From Pseudaeromonas paramecii (GTDB taxonomy: Bacteria; Pseudomonadota; Gammaproteobacteria; Enterobacterales; Aeromonadaceae), in NCBI RefSeq assembly GCF_039540575.1, contig NZ_BAABFC010000013.1:108464-172463 (forward strand): 64,000 bases of DNA, read 5' to 3'. The position numbers and the translations under genes are program-made. Positions 34,985 through 44,156 of the stretch are shown piece after piece (position 1 is the first letter of the stretch; every line of letters starts with the position of its first letter). The notes under the pieces were generated by a model. That model was given only the letters and a program-made list of their open reading frames with translations. It was not told where the DNA came from and ran no database searches.

Positions 34985-36907
34985 TTGAGCCGGGTCACGA
35001 AACGTCACAGCCTAACACAATTCCTGCTGGCCAGCCTGCTCGGTCTCCTGCTGACCGCTTGCGCCGGCAGTACCGGCAGCACCCAGGTTACGCCCCAGGC
35101 GGCACCGCCCGCCTTCTCCGACCTCACCCAGGATGCCAACTGGTATCTGGCCCAGGTGGCTCAATCCGGCCCGGCAGATCGCTTCGCCTGGCAGGTGCTG
35201 GCCAGCCGCAGCCTGATCCAGGCCGGGGATCTGCAGCAGGCCCAGGCCATACTGCAACAGCTGGACAAGGAGGCCTTCACCCCCAGACTGCGCAGCCAGT
35301 ACAAGCTGCTGCAGGCCACCTTGCTGCAACGTCAGGCTGATGCCGCCTCGGCCTTGGTGGCCCTGGCAGATCTGGATCTGCGCCCCCTGGATGCCACCAC
35401 CCTGGCCTATCACCACAAGCTCAAGGCCCAGCTGCTGCTGGATAACGGCGACAAGCTGGCGGCGGTGCAGAGTCTGTCGGCGCTGGATGCCCTGTTGCCG
35501 GCCGACCAGCAGGATGCCAACCGCCAGCAGATCTGGCAGTTGCTGCAAGGCTACAACGCCGACACCCTGCGCGCCTACGAGGAGAAGCCAGCCCCGGATA
35601 CCGCCAGCGGCTGGTTCGAGCTGGCGGCCCTGGTGAGCGAACTGGGCGCCCAGCCCGACGCCCTCACCCAGGCGCTGCAAGCCTGGCAACAGGCCTATCC
35701 CAATCATCCCGGCCTGGCCCTGTGGCAGAGCCAGGCCCATGACAAGCAACCGCTCGACATCAAGGATCAGGGCCAGGGCAGCTACGCCCCCAGCCAAATT
35801 GCCGTCTTCCTGCCCCTCAGTGGCAACCTGGCCAATCACGGCAATACCCTGCGCAACGGTATCATGGTGGGCTACAAGGAAGCCGGTCTGCAGGCCGACC
35901 TGCGTTTCTACGACTCCGCCGCCCAGCCCATGGACAAGCTCTATCAGCAGGCGGTGGCTGACGGTGCCCAGTTCATCATAGGCCCGCTGCTCAAGAGTGA
36001 GCTCACCGCCCTGCTGGCGCTGGATCCCCAGCTGCCGGTACTGGCGCTGAACGAGCCGGATCAGGTCGACTACCACGCCGATCGCTTCTTCTTCTCCCTC
36101 TCCCCGGAAGGGGATGCCAAGGAAGTGGCCCGTCGCATCCAGGCAGAAGGGCATGTCTCGCCCCTGCTGGTGCTGCCGGCGGGCACCCTGGGCCAGCGCA
36201 CCTTTGATGCCTTCAACCAGGAATGGCAGCAACTCACCGGCGGCCAGGCCAAGGTGGCCTGGATGAGCAGCCGCGAGCAGATGCAGGACAGTCTGGGCGA
36301 GGCTTTGGGGGTCAGCAGCCGTAACGGCAAGGCCGTGGCAGGTAATGCCGAGGGGGACGTGAAGCAGGCCGATACCGACGCCATCTTCATGCTGGCCAGC
36401 CCCATCGAAGCCACCACCATTCGTTCCTATGTGGAATATGTGCTGGATCCTCGGGCCCCCCGTCCCGCCTACTACCTGGGGCCCAAGAGCAACGTCCAGG
36501 ATCGGGTGGATCTGGCCCGCGAACTCAACGGCGTCGAGCTGGGTGACATGCCCTGGATGCTGGGCCAGTACGGCAGCCTGCGGGAGCAGGTAGCCAGCCT
36601 GTTGCCGCCGGATGGCGGCGAACTGCTGCGCTTCTATGCTCTGGGGGTGGATGCCATCAAGCTGCTGCCGCATCTGGCCGATCTCAACCGGGATCACAGC
36701 AGCCAGCTGGCCGGCCTGTGTGGCGGCCTGAGCCTGAACGACAAGGGTGTGGTGGAGCGTCACCTGAGCTGGGGCAAGTATGACAATGGCGAACTGGTGG
36801 GCGAGGCTGGTGCACCGGCTGAACCGGCAACCGGCAGCGACCCCGCCGCCCAGCCCGATGCCGAGCAACAAGCCGACGCCGATGAACTCGAACTCCTGTC
36901 CCAGTAA
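34985..36907 (+). CDS. lpoA: Outer membrane lipoprotein LpoA, activator of PBP1A
   Basis: Outer membrane lipoprotein that reaches through the periplasm to stimulate PBP1A. The 640 residues start at TTG 34985, supported by GAGGA upstream. The lipobox LLTAC places the lipidated cysteine at residue 26. The N-terminal half is a helical TPR-like domain rich in Ala/Gln/Leu, and the C-terminal half (from about 265, QIAVFLPLSGNLANHGNTL) resembles a periplasmic binding protein fold. It lacks a long linker seen in some relatives. yraN overlaps its end. Confidence 0.95.
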   Translation: MSRVTKRHSLTQFLLASLLGLLLTACAGSTGSTQVTPQAAPPAFSDLTQDANWYLAQVAQSGPADRFAWQVLASRSLIQAGDLQQAQAILQQLDKEAFTPRLRSQYKLLQATLLQRQADAASALVALADLDLRPLDATTLAYHHKLKAQLLLDNGDKLAAVQSLSALDALLPADQQDANRQQIWQLLQGYNADTLRAYEEKPAPDTASGWFELAALVSELGAQPDALTQALQAWQQAYPNHPGLALWQSQAHDKQPLDIKDQGQGSYAPSQIAVFLPLSGNLANHGNTLRNGIMVGYKEAGLQADLRFYDSAAQPMDKLYQQAVADGAQFIIGPLLKSELTALLALDPQLPVLALNEPDQVDYHADRFFFSLSPEGDAKEVARRIQAEGHVSPLLVLPAGTLGQRTFDAFNQEWQQLTGGQAKVAWMSSREQMQDSLGEALGVSSRNGKAVAGNAEGDVKQADTDAIFMLASPIEATTIRSYVEYVLDPRAPRPAYYLGPKSNVQDRVDLARELNGVELGDMPWMLGQYGSLREQVASLLPPDGGELLRFYALGVDAIKLLPHLADLNRDHSSQLAGLCGGLSLNDKGVVERHLSWGKYDNGELVGEAGAPAEPATGSDPAAQPDAEQQADADELELLSQ

Positions 36908-37235
36908 GGGCGCGGAGTACGAAGACAAAGCGGCACAGCATCTGCTGGCCCACGGGCTGGCGCTGGTGTGCCGCAACTATCACTGTCGCCAGGGGGAAAT
37001 TGACCTTATCCTGCGGCAGGATAAGATGCTGGTGTTCGTGGAAGTCCGCTACCGGCAGAACCGGCGACATGGCGGCGCATTGGCGTCCGTCACCCCACAG
37101 AAGCAGCACAAAATTCGCCTCACGGCGCAACATTATCTGGCTGCTCAACATCTTAACGAATCCAGGCAGGCATGCCGCTTCGACGTTGTCGCCTTCGAGG
37201 GCGACGAAGTGTTGTGGCTGCGCAACGCCTTCTAG
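36882..37235 (+). CDS. yraN: UPF0102 family endonuclease-like protein YraN
   Basis: Small protein of unproven function with a restriction-endonuclease-like core: GEIDLILRQDKMLVFVEVRYR carries the D-xn-ExR/K pattern of the fold. I choose ATG 36882 (117 residues) because the conserved part starts just after it; ATGs at 36858 and 36780 lie deeper inside lpoA. The 26-base overlap with lpoA and short gap to diaA suggest one operon. Confidence 0.9.
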   Translation: MNSNSCPSKGAEYEDKAAQHLLAHGLALVCRNYHCRQGEIDLILRQDKMLVFVEVRYRQNRRHGGALASVTPQKQHKIRLTAQHYLAAQHLNESRQACRFDVVAFEGDEVLWLRNAF

Positions 37236-37245
37236 AGGAACCCGG

Positions 37246-37824
37246 GTGGATCGCATCAAAGAAAATTTTACCGAGAGCATTCAGACCAAGATTGCCGCCG
37301 CCGAGGCACTGCAGGAGTCGATCCAGACCGCTGCCCAGATGCTCACCATCTGTCTGCTCAACGGCAACAAGATCTTGAGCTGCGGCAACGGCAGCGGTGC
37401 CGCCCTGGCCCAGCTGTTTGCCAGTCAGATGCTCAACCGTTTCGAGACGGAACGCCCCTCCCTGCCGGCCTTCTGCCTCAATGGCGACACCGTGACCTTG
37501 AGCGCCGTGGCCAACGACCACGGCTTTGAGGATGCCTATGCCAAGCAGATCCGCGCCCTGGGCCAACAGGGCGACATACTGCTGGTAATCGATGGCGCGG
37601 GGCGCTGCCGCAGCCTGATCAAGGCGGCGGAAGCCGCCCTGTCCCGGGACATGACCATCATAGCCCTCACCGGCGGTGACGGCGGCGAGATGGCCGGTCT
37701 GCTGGGTCCCAGCGACGTGGAGGTGCGCGTCCCCTCCGCCCGGCCGCCCCGCATCCTGGAGGTCCACCTGCTGGCCCTGCACTGTTTGAGCGATCTCATC
37801 GATCGCACCCTGTTTCCCCAATAG
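37246..37824 (+). CDS. diaA: DnaA initiator-associating protein DiaA (SIS domain)
   Basis: Tetrameric SIS-domain protein that binds DnaA and helps start replication on time. The 192 residues begin at GTG 37246, with AGAGGA upstream and 10 bases after the yraN stop. The start DRIKENFTESIQTKIAAAEAL and the end LSDLIDRTLFP match DiaA rather than the related isomerase GmhA, as does the neighbourhood lpoA-yraN-diaA-dolP. The SIS loop reads CGNGSGAALAQ, slightly different from CGNGTSAANAQ in E. coli. Confidence 0.94.
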   Translation: MDRIKENFTESIQTKIAAAEALQESIQTAAQMLTICLLNGNKILSCGNGSGAALAQLFASQMLNRFETERPSLPAFCLNGDTVTLSAVANDHGFEDAYAKQIRALGQQGDILLVIDGAGRCRSLIKAAEAALSRDMTIIALTGGDGGEMAGLLGPSDVEVRVPSARPPRILEVHLLALHCLSDLIDRTLFPQ

Positions 37825-37856
37825 GCCCCCAGGGCCCAGACCACAGAGGAGTTTGT

Positions 37857-38546
37857 ATGAAACACAGTCCGCTGATCGCCCTGCTGACCAGTCTGCTGCT
37901 GTTGCAAGGCTGTGCCGGTGTCATAGTGGCCGGCGCGGCCACCACGGCGGCGGTTGCCAACGACAGACGCACCATTGGCTCCCAATTGGATGATCAGAGC
38001 ATAGAGATGAAGGTCAATAGCGAACTGGCCAAACTCAAGGAGCTCAACGCCGTCAGCCGCATCGTGCCGGTGAGCACCAACGGCAAGGTGCTGCTCGTCG
38101 GTCAAACCCCCAACCAGGGCTACAAGGATAAGGCCGGCCAGGTGGTGGCCAAGATCCCCGGCGTGCGTCAGGTCTACAACGAGGTGCGTCTGCGTCAACC
38201 CCTGGGTCTGAGCGGTCAGAGCAACGACACCTGGCTGACCTCCAAGATCAAGACGGATCTGCTGATGCGCAAGAACTTCGACAGCACCCATATCAAGGTG
38301 AACACCGAGGATGGCGAGGTGTTCCTCAGCGGTCTGGTGACCCGCGCCGAAGGCGAGACGGCGGTGGAGATCACCCGCAACGTCAGCGGGGTGCGCAAGG
38401 TGGTGAAGGTGTTTGAATACGTGCAGGCCCCCGCCGCCGGCCAACCGGCCAACACCAACAGCCAGGCGGCACCGGCCGCGGCGCCGGCCAGCGACAACGG
38501 CGATGTCCAGCTGGGGGAGTCGGTGGATCCCGTACTGGTTCCCTGA
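37857..38546 (+). CDS. dolP: Dual BON-domain outer membrane lipoprotein
   Basis: Lipoprotein that supports outer membrane integrity (E. coli DolP/YraP). The 229 residues carry a signal peptide with lipobox LLQGC (C19) and two BON domains, about 46-115 and 122-192 (IKTDLLMRKNFDSTHIKVNTEDGEV). A Pro/Ala-rich C-terminal tail of about 35 residues makes it longer than the E. coli protein (191). GAGGAG lies upstream of the ATG. Last gene of the lpoA-yraN-diaA-dolP unit. Confidence 0.94.
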   Translation: MKHSPLIALLTSLLLLQGCAGVIVAGAATTAAVANDRRTIGSQLDDQSIEMKVNSELAKLKELNAVSRIVPVSTNGKVLLVGQTPNQGYKDKAGQVVAKIPGVRQVYNEVRLRQPLGLSGQSNDTWLTSKIKTDLLMRKNFDSTHIKVNTEDGEVFLSGLVTRAEGETAVEITRNVSGVRKVVKVFEYVQAPAAGQPANTNSQAAPAAAPASDNGDVQLGESVDPVLVP

Positions 38547-38564
38547 GCCCGGTGAACCGGCCAC

Positions 38565-38591
38565 AAAAAAGCCCCGCATGCGGGGCTTTTT
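38565..38591. terminator. Bidirectional terminator between dolP and hldE
   Basis: GCCCCGCATGCGGGGC is a perfect palindromic stem flanked by AAAAAA and TTTTT, so it can end both the plus-strand dolP unit and the minus-strand hldE. Confidence 0.9.
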
Positions 38592-38607
38592 CTTGGGTGG
38601 AGCGCGT

Positions 38608-40038
38608 TTAGGCGTCCCGCTCCTTGATGGTGCGGATGATGGCGGAGGTGGAGCAGCCATCCTCGAAATTCAGCACCAGCACCTCACCCCCGTTGGCGGT
38701 CACCTCGTCGAAGCCGGCGATCTGCTCGGGTTGATAGTCGCCGCCCTTCACCAGCTTGTCCGGCAACACCTCGGCGATCAGCCGGCGCGGCGTATCCTCG
38801 CCAAAGGGCACCACCCAGTCCACGGCTCCCAGGGCCGCCAGCACCGCCATGCGGCGATCCACCGGGTTCACCGGGCGCCCCGGCCCCTTGAGGCGAGACA
38901 CGGAGGCATCGTCATTCACCGCCACGATCAGGCGATCCCCCAGCTGGCGCGCCTGCTGCAGGTAGGCCACATGGCCGGCATGCAGTATGTCGAAGCAGCC
39001 ATTGGTCATCACCACCGTCTCGCCGCGGCTGCGGGCGGCCGCCACCGCCACCTTGAGCTGTTGCTCGCTCACCACCCCGAAGCCGGTTTCCTGCTCGCCG
39101 TAGATGGCGCGGGCCAGCTCCACCGGACTGACGGTGGAGGTGCCCAGCTTGCCCACCACGATACCGGCGGCGGCATTGGCCAGGGCACAGGCCTCGTCCA
39201 ACGGCTTGCCGGCCGCCAGGGCCGTGGCCAGGGTGCCGATGACGGTGTCCCCGGCGCCGGTGACGTCATACACCTCATGGGCCTGAGCCGGCAGATGCAA
39301 CTCGGTTTGACCATCGCGGATCAGGGTCATGCCGTGCTCGGAACGGGTCACCAGCAGGGCCTGCAGCTCGAAGCGGCGCACCAGCTCCAGCCCCTTGGCC
39401 ACCAGATCCTGTTCATCCTTGACCTTGCCCACCACGGCCTCGAACTCGGACATGTTGGGGGTCAGCAGGGTGGCGCCACGGTACTTCTCAAAGTCGGTCC
39501 CCTTGGGATCCACCAGCACGGGCACGCCGGCGGCGCGGGCCAGGGGGATCATGCGACTGACCGCCGCCAGGGCCCCCTTGGCATAATCGGAGAGGATCAG
39601 CACGCCGGAGTCCGGCAAGGCCGCCTGGATACGTGCCAGCAAGGGCTCGGGATCCACCCCATGGAAGCCCTCTTCGAAGTCCAGCCGCAGCAACTGCTGG
39701 TTGCGGCTCAGGATGCGCAGCTTGGTGATGGTGGGAAAATGCGGCACCCGCACGAAGTCACAGGCCACGCCCACCCCGTTCAGGCGGGCACTCAGGGCGT
39801 CGGCGGCCTCATCCTGACCGGTCAGCCCCAACAAGGTGGCGTGGGCCCCCAGGGCCGCCACGTTCAGCGCCACGTTGGCAGCCCCACCGGGACGCTCTTC
39901 GCTCTGTTCCACCCGCACCACGGGCACCGGCGCCTCGGGAGAGATCCGGCTGGTAGGGCCATGCCAGTAACGATCCAGCATCACATCCCCTACCACCAGC
40001 ACCCGGGCTTGTTCAAAATCAGGCAGCGTGATTTTCAT
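38608..40038 (-). CDS. hldE: Bifunctional heptose 7-phosphate kinase / heptose 1-phosphate adenylyltransferase
   Basis: Two steps in making ADP-heptose for the LPS inner core. The 476 residues (477 in E. coli) have an N-terminal ribokinase-like domain (about 1-318) with GGAANVALNVAALG and the anion hole TGAGDTVIG. The C-terminal nucleotidyltransferase domain (about 343-476) has TNGCFDILHAGHVAYLQQA with the HxGH motif. In E. coli it neighbours glnE and ygiF; here lpxL has been inserted between hldE and glnE. Confidence 0.97.
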   Translation of the reverse strand: MKITLPDFEQARVLVVGDVMLDRYWHGPTSRISPEAPVPVVRVEQSEERPGGAANVALNVAALGAHATLLGLTGQDEAADALSARLNGVGVACDFVRVPHFPTITKLRILSRNQQLLRLDFEEGFHGVDPEPLLARIQAALPDSGVLILSDYAKGALAAVSRMIPLARAAGVPVLVDPKGTDFEKYRGATLLTPNMSEFEAVVGKVKDEQDLVAKGLELVRRFELQALLVTRSEHGMTLIRDGQTELHLPAQAHEVYDVTGAGDTVIGTLATALAAGKPLDEACALANAAAGIVVGKLGTSTVSPVELARAIYGEQETGFGVVSEQQLKVAVAAARSRGETVVMTNGCFDILHAGHVAYLQQARQLGDRLIVAVNDDASVSRLKGPGRPVNPVDRRMAVLAALGAVDWVVPFGEDTPRRLIAEVLPDKLVKGGDYQPEQIAGFDEVTANGGEVLVLNFEDGCSTSAIIRTIKERDA

Positions 40039-40158
40039 TGTTCAGACTCTCACAACCAAGATACGCGGCGCAGTCTAGCATAAGGGCGTGGCCGATTCGC
40101 CTAGTGGCGGTGGCTTCTGCTAAAATCGCCCCCCTGTCCCCCCTGCCGGATGCACTGT

Positions 40159-41079
40159 ATGTCGGTTGTTTCCCCGCGCCTGAGTGCGGCGCTGTTTCAT
40201 CCCCGTTATTGGCTGCTGTGGCTGGGCCTGTTCTCCCTGCGCCTGCTGGTGCAGCTGCCCTTTGCCTGGTTGATGGCCCTGGGCGGCACACTGGGGCGCC
40301 TGGCCATGCCGCTGATGCGTTCCCGGGTGCGTATCGCCCGGCGCAATCTGGCGCTGGCGCTGCCGGAGCTGGACGAGGCGGAGCGGGAGGCTCTGCTCAG
40401 GGAAAACTTCGCCAACGTGGGTCGCGCCATCCTGGAGACCGGCATGGCCTGGTTCTGGTCCGACGCCCGCATGCGCCGCTGGATGCAGGTGGAGGGCCTG
40501 GAGCACCTGCAGGCAGCCCAGCAACAGGGGCAGGGCATACTGCTGCTCTCCGCCCACTTTCTCACCCTGGAGCTCAACGCCCGCATGTTCGGCCTGCTGC
40601 AGCCCGGGGTGGGCGTCTACCGGCCCAACCGCAATCCGCTGCTGGAGTACGCCCAGGTCACCGGCCGCTGCCGCAGCAACAAGTCCCTGCTGGATCGCAA
40701 GGATGTCAAAGGCATGATCAAGGCGCTGCGCGCCGGCGACGCCCTCTGGTACGCGCCGGATCATGACTACGGCCCCCATGCCAGCGTGTTCGTGCCCTTC
40801 TTCGCCGTGGCGCAGACCGCCACCATCACGGGCACCGCCACCCTGGCCCGGGTGAAGAATACGGTGGTGATGCCCTGCTTCACCCTGCGGCAGCCCAAGG
40901 GTGGCTACCGCCTGCTGCTGGGGGCGCCGCTGACCGACTATCCCAGCGGTGACGACGAGGCGGATGCCACCGCCAGCAACCGGGTCATCGAGGCCGCCAT
41001 CCGCCAGGCGCCGGCCCAGTACATGTGGCTGCATCGGCGCTTCAAGACCACCCCCCCCGGGGTGCCCTCCCGCTACTGA
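40159..41079 (+). CDS. lpxL: Lipid A lauroyl acyltransferase
   Basis: Inner membrane enzyme that adds a secondary acyl chain to Kdo2-lipid IVA. From ATG 40159 it has 306 residues, equal to E. coli LpxL (HtrB). One N-terminal membrane helix is seen (about 18-40). The catalytic HX4E motif is HFLTLE, and LDRKDVKGMIKALRAGD, WYAPDHDYGP and the C-terminal MWLHRRFKTTPPGVPSRY are typical of LpxL. The ATG nine bases upstream is an alternative start. The acyl chain used cannot be read from sequence. Divergent from hldE, which also serves LPS synthesis. Confidence 0.93.
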   Translation: MSVVSPRLSAALFHPRYWLLWLGLFSLRLLVQLPFAWLMALGGTLGRLAMPLMRSRVRIARRNLALALPELDEAEREALLRENFANVGRAILETGMAWFWSDARMRRWMQVEGLEHLQAAQQQGQGILLLSAHFLTLELNARMFGLLQPGVGVYRPNRNPLLEYAQVTGRCRSNKSLLDRKDVKGMIKALRAGDALWYAPDHDYGPHASVFVPFFAVAQTATITGTATLARVKNTVVMPCFTLRQPKGGYRLLLGAPLTDYPSGDDEADATASNRVIEAAIRQAPAQYMWLHRRFKTTPPGVPSRY

Positions 41080-41101
41080 CGGCCGCTCCGCCGCCCATGC
41101 C

Positions 41102-41128
41102 AAGAGGCCCGTCATCGACGGGCCTCTT
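41102..41128. terminator. Hairpin terminator between convergent lpxL and glnE
   Basis: AAGAGGCCCGTC and GACGGGCCTCTT form a 12-bp stem with a three-base loop. The T-run is short on both sides, but the position between two convergent genes fits a shared terminator. Confidence 0.75.
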
Positions 41129-41148
41129 AGGTTACTCAAGCACTGGAC

Positions 41149-44037
41149 TCACGCCGGCAGCCTGGCCAGGCTGGTATCCACCCCGGCAAACAGCCGCTGC
41201 CACAGGGCCCAGACCTGGGCCCGCTCGCTCGCCAGCAGGTGGTCCGCCACGATGCGACTGCGGCCGGAGAGGGTGCAGCGGTGGGCCTCGTCACGGATGG
41301 CCAGGTAGGCCTGCTTGAGGGCCTGCCCCTCCTGCTGACTGAGCAGGCCGGCCAGCACGCACTCCTCGAGAATGCGCACATTGTCCGACCAGCGGGTCAG
41401 GGCTTCCGGCGCCTCCTGGGCGTGGGCCAGCACCAGATACTGGGTGATGAATTCGATATCCACCATGCCGCCCGCCCCCTGCTTGAGGTCAAACTCCCCC
41501 TCACCGCCGCGCAGCAAATGGCGCCGCATCTTGTCCCGCATCGCCACCACCTCCGCCGCCAGATTGGCCTGCGGGCGCGGACGACTGAGCACGGCACGCC
41601 GTATCTGCTCGAACGCCCGCCGCATGGCCGGCTCGCCGTAGACGGCCCGGCTGCGCACCAGGGCCTGATGTTCCCAGGTCCAGGCTTCCTGCTCCTGATA
41701 GCGCTGATAAGCTTCCAGATTGGAGACCAGGAGCCCGGCCTCCCCCGCCGGCCGCAGCCGCATGTCGGTGTCGTACAGTATGCCGGAGGGGGTGCGGGTG
41801 CTGAACAGGTGGATGATGCGCTGGGCCAGGCGCACGTAAAATTGCCGCACGTCTATGGGTCTGTCGCCGTCCGTCTCCCCCGTCAGCTCGCCACCGTGCA
41901 GGAACACCAGATCCAGATCCGAGCCATAGCCCAGCTCTATGCCCCCCAGCTTGCCGTAGGCCACCACACAGAAGCCCTTCTCTCCCGTCTCCCGGCTGTG
42001 GGGCGGTAGACCGTGGCGGGCGATGACCTGACTCCAGGCCTGGCTCACCACCTCCTCTATGATGGCCTCCGCCAGCCAGGTGAGGTGATCGCTCACCTTC
42101 ATCAGCGGCAGGGCTCCGGCGATGTCGGCCGCCGAGATCTTCAGCAGCTGGATCTGCTTGAACTGGCGCAGCGCCTCCATCTGCTGCTCCAGATCCTCCT
42201 CCGGCACCCGCAGCAGGTATTGCCGCAGCTCATCGCGGTAACGCTCCAGGGGGGTGGGATGGTAGAGCTGCTGCGGATCCAGCAGCTCGTCCAGCAGTAT
42301 GGGGTAGCGGGCCAGCTGTTCGGCCACCACGCCACTGGCGCTGCACAGCTCCAGCAGCTGGTTCAGCGCCCCCGGGTTCTCCGCCAGCAGCTGCAGGTAG
42401 GCGCTGCGGGTGAGGATCTGGGTCAGCAGCTGCTGCACCCGCTCAAACAGCAAGGCCGGCTGCGGCTTGGCGGCCACCGCCGCCAGCAGATCCGGCATCA
42501 GGCGTGCCAGGGCCTCCCGACCCTGGGGGCCGATGGCCCGCCGCCGGCTCTCCTGGCGAAAACGCCACAGGGGCGGGGCCAGGGCCTGACTCGGCTCACC
42601 GCCGACGGTCAGCAACTCCCGCGCCAGCTCCTCCTCATCCTGGCTGCCGTGCCACAGATCGTGCCACAACACGCCGGATCCCGAGTCGTCCTGCTCGTCG
42701 GACTGGCCGATCACCTGACGGAACTCCTTGTGCACCAGGGCCATGACCCGCTCCAGCTGGCTGTAGCAGCCGGCCCAGTCGGCAAAGCCCAGGGCGGTGA
42801 TCAGGCGCAGGCGATCCCGCTCGCCGTCCGGCAGGGTCTGGGTCTGGGCGTCGGCGATCTCCTGCAGCAGGTTCTCCACCCGCCGCAAGAAGCGATAGGC
42901 CTCCAGCAGCCCTTGTATGCTGGGGCCCGGCATGGCCCCCAGATCCGCCAGGGCCTGCAGGGCCGCTGGCAGATGGCGCACCTGCAGGGCCGGCTCCCGG
43001 CCGCCACGGATCAGCTGATAGGCCTGGGCGATGAATTCCACCTCGCGGATGCCGCCCGCCCCCAGCTTGATGTTGTCCTTGAGCCCCTTGCGCCGCACCT
43101 CCGCCTCGATCAGCCCCTTCATCTTGCGCAGGGCATCGATGGCACCGAAGTCGATGTAGCGACGGAAGATGAAGGGCCGCAGCAGCCGCTGCAGCTCCTG
43201 GGCGTGGGGACTGTCCGGCCCCAGGATGCGGGCCTTGACCATGGCGTAGCGCTCCCAGTTGCGGCCATGGTTCTGGTAGTAGTCCTCCATGGCGGCAAAG
43301 CTGATGGCCAGGGGGCCGGCATCGCCGAAGGGCCGCAGCCGCATGTCCACCCGAAACACCTGACCATCCACAGTGGTCTGGTGCAGCGCCTGGATCAGCT
43401 GCTGTCCCAGGCGGATGAAGAAGGCCTGATTCTCCAGGCTGCGCCGCCCGCCCTGGGTCTGCCCGCCCTCGGGGAAGGTGAAGATGAGATCGATGTCGGA
43501 GGAGAAGTTGAGCTCGCCGCCCCCCAGCTTGCCCATGCCCAAGACCAGCAGGGGTTGCGGTTCGCCGTCACCATTGCAGGGGGTGCCCAGCTCCCGGCAC
43601 AGCTTGGCATACAACCAGTCCCGGGCGCCGCAGATCAGCGCCTCGGCCAGGGCGGTGAGGTGCACGAAGCTCTCCTCCACCTGAGCCCGCCCCAACAGTT
43701 CGCGCCAGGCGATGACCAGCATGTGGCGCCGGCGGAAGCGCCGCAGGGCCCGTTTGAGCGCCTCATCATCCTGAATGCCGGCCAGGGCCTCGGCCAGGCG
43801 GGGCCCATAGTCGGCATGCCGTTCGGCCTGATACAGCTCGCCGCTTTGCAGCAGCTCCAGCACCATCAAGGGATATTGCAGACAGGAGTCGGCGATGAAG
43901 TCGGACAGACCAAACAGGCAGGTGAGCTCAGCCTGATAGGGCGCAAAGGCGGCCGACACCGGCGGTTCGAGACGCGCCTGCAGGCGCTGCCATTGCTGAT
44001 CGGCGTGGGCTTGCAGGTCCACGGGCAGGTTTAACAT
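41149..44037 (-). CDS. glnE: Glutamine synthetase adenylyltransferase / deadenylylase
   Basis: Adds and removes AMP on glutamine synthetase in response to PII and glutamine. The 962 residues (946 in E. coli) have two nucleotidyltransferase domains: the N-terminal deadenylylase with GMGKLGGGELNFSSDIDLIF near 170-190 and the C-terminal adenylylase with AYGKLGGIELGYGSDLDLVF near 700. The regulatory linker lies between. GGAG precedes the ATG. It follows ygiF on the same strand, with a terminator between them. Confidence 0.97.
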   Translation of the reverse strand: MLNLPVDLQAHADQQWQRLQARLEPPVSAAFAPYQAELTCLFGLSDFIADSCLQYPLMVLELLQSGELYQAERHADYGPRLAEALAGIQDDEALKRALRRFRRRHMLVIAWRELLGRAQVEESFVHLTALAEALICGARDWLYAKLCRELGTPCNGDGEPQPLLVLGMGKLGGGELNFSSDIDLIFTFPEGGQTQGGRRSLENQAFFIRLGQQLIQALHQTTVDGQVFRVDMRLRPFGDAGPLAISFAAMEDYYQNHGRNWERYAMVKARILGPDSPHAQELQRLLRPFIFRRYIDFGAIDALRKMKGLIEAEVRRKGLKDNIKLGAGGIREVEFIAQAYQLIRGGREPALQVRHLPAALQALADLGAMPGPSIQGLLEAYRFLRRVENLLQEIADAQTQTLPDGERDRLRLITALGFADWAGCYSQLERVMALVHKEFRQVIGQSDEQDDSGSGVLWHDLWHGSQDEEELARELLTVGGEPSQALAPPLWRFRQESRRRAIGPQGREALARLMPDLLAAVAAKPQPALLFERVQQLLTQILTRSAYLQLLAENPGALNQLLELCSASGVVAEQLARYPILLDELLDPQQLYHPTPLERYRDELRQYLLRVPEEDLEQQMEALRQFKQIQLLKISAADIAGALPLMKVSDHLTWLAEAIIEEVVSQAWSQVIARHGLPPHSRETGEKGFCVVAYGKLGGIELGYGSDLDLVFLHGGELTGETDGDRPIDVRQFYVRLAQRIIHLFSTRTPSGILYDTDMRLRPAGEAGLLVSNLEAYQRYQEQEAWTWEHQALVRSRAVYGEPAMRRAFEQIRRAVLSRPRPQANLAAEVVAMRDKMRRHLLRGGEGEFDLKQGAGGMVDIEFITQYLVLAHAQEAPEALTRWSDNVRILEECVLAGLLSQQEGQALKQAYLAIRDEAHRCTLSGRSRIVADHLLASERAQVWALWQRLFAGVDTSLARLPA

Positions 44038-44102
44038 ACTGAGGCTCCAACAGAACGCTTGCCCTCAATCTAACACCGTCACCCCAGCAGGGGAAAACCG
44101 GA

Positions 44103-44129
44103 CAACAAAAAGGGGAGCTGCCTCCCCTC
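44103..44129 (-). terminator. Rho-independent terminator after ygiF
   Basis: Minus-strand GGGGAG, loop GCAG, CTCCCC, then TTTTTGTT. It lies between the ygiF stop and the glnE start. Confidence 0.8.
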
Positions 44130-44156
44130 TGTCACTCGGTGGCGTGCCGCACGCCG

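Noticed and set aside
35012..36976. Minus-strand open frame of 654 codons opposite lpoA
   Set aside because: Shadow of lpoA; no conserved motif, and lpoA has a lipobox, start and neighbours that fit.
42013..44034. Plus-strand open frame of 673 codons opposite glnE
   Set aside because: Shadow of glnE, which is unambiguous on the other strand. Low-complexity Gln/Leu/Gly product.
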